Source of the DNA: Aquarana catesbeiana
Taxonomy: Eukaryota > Chordata > Amphibia > Anura > Ranidae
Assembly: GCF_042186555.1 (NCBI RefSeq)
Contig: NC_133335.1
Coordinates: 173,473,919 to 173,537,918 of the forward strand
Direction: 5' to 3'
Length of the DNA stretch: 64,000 bases
A model generated the notes under the pieces. That model saw only the letters and a list, made by a program, of their open reading frames with translations, was not told where the DNA came from and searched no databases. The position numbers and the translations under genes were made by a program. Positions 63,967-64,000 of the stretch are shown here, piece after piece; position 1 is the stretch's first letter, and the number at the start of each line of letters is the position of its first letter.

Positions 63967-64000
63967 TTAACCACTTCCTGCCCGGATTATAGCGGACTGA
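63967..64000 (+). repeat. Start of an AACCACTTCCTG-family repeat
   Basis: TTAACCACTTCCTGCCCGGA at the right edge matches the beginning of the interspersed repeats seen elsewhere. The remainder is outside the window. Confidence 0.7.

Noticed and set aside
57440..64000. JMJD6 exon 3 (JmjC core)
   Set aside because: Looked for the FVMGPPRSGTGIHIDPLG-type coding sequence and found only repeats, so the exon is taken to lie outside the window.
1..64000. CRISPR-like array or prokaryotic operon
   Set aside because: The tandem repeats lack unique spacers, and the genes are spliced vertebrate genes.

Overview
This is vertebrate nuclear DNA and most likely comes from a frog, probably a ranid. Two single-copy vertebrate genes lie head to head and can be spliced by eye. 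METTL23 is on the minus strand with all five coding exons, spanning 7050-41609. JMJD6 is on the plus strand; its first two coding exons lie at 42022-42150 and 57051-57439, and the JmjC-encoding remainder lies beyond the right edge. The start codons are 412 bp apart, separated by a GC-rich interval with CCAAT, GC-box and YY1-like motifs. The same divergent METTL23/JMJD6 pair is known in human. The frog assignment is an inference from the mix of transposons (several Tc1 families, hAT and Harbinger MITEs, a DIRS element, a Gmr1-type Ty3/gypsy element, Tx1/L1-like LINE) and from recurrent 'AACCACTTC...' repeats I associate with ranid genomes.

Layout. 1-7049: downstream of METTL23, with a 36-bp satellite, short GC-rich tandem repeats, a 150-bp inverted repeat, Tc1 and LINE remnants, and inverted arrays of a ~385-bp unit. 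7050-41609: METTL23, made long by introns full of transposons. Intron 4 holds an apparently intact 5.5-kb LTR retrotransposon (8399-13885) with identical-looking LTRs, one 1479-codon gag-pol frame, integrase upstream of reverse transcriptase, and a SCAN-like capsid segment. Intron 2 holds a decayed 7-kb DIRS retrotransposon (19617-26572), a Tc1 element opened up by nested hAT and Harbinger insertions (26611-31469), and a 2.4-kb hAT-type element carrying a 1.4-kb minisatellite (32469-34867). Intron 1 holds a second Tc1 and a multi-arm palindrome. 41610-42021: shared promoter interval. 42151-57050: JMJD6 intron 1, a mosaic of MITEs and repeats. 57440-64000: start of JMJD6 intron 2, with one Tc1 inserted inside another.

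METTL23 encodes a predicted nuclear protein methyltransferase, and JMJD6 an Fe(II)/2-oxoglutarate lysyl hydroxylase. They appear to share only a promoter region, not a reaction. Everything else recognisable is mobile or repetitive DNA. I saw no tRNA, rRNA, CRISPR array or bacterial-type operon.
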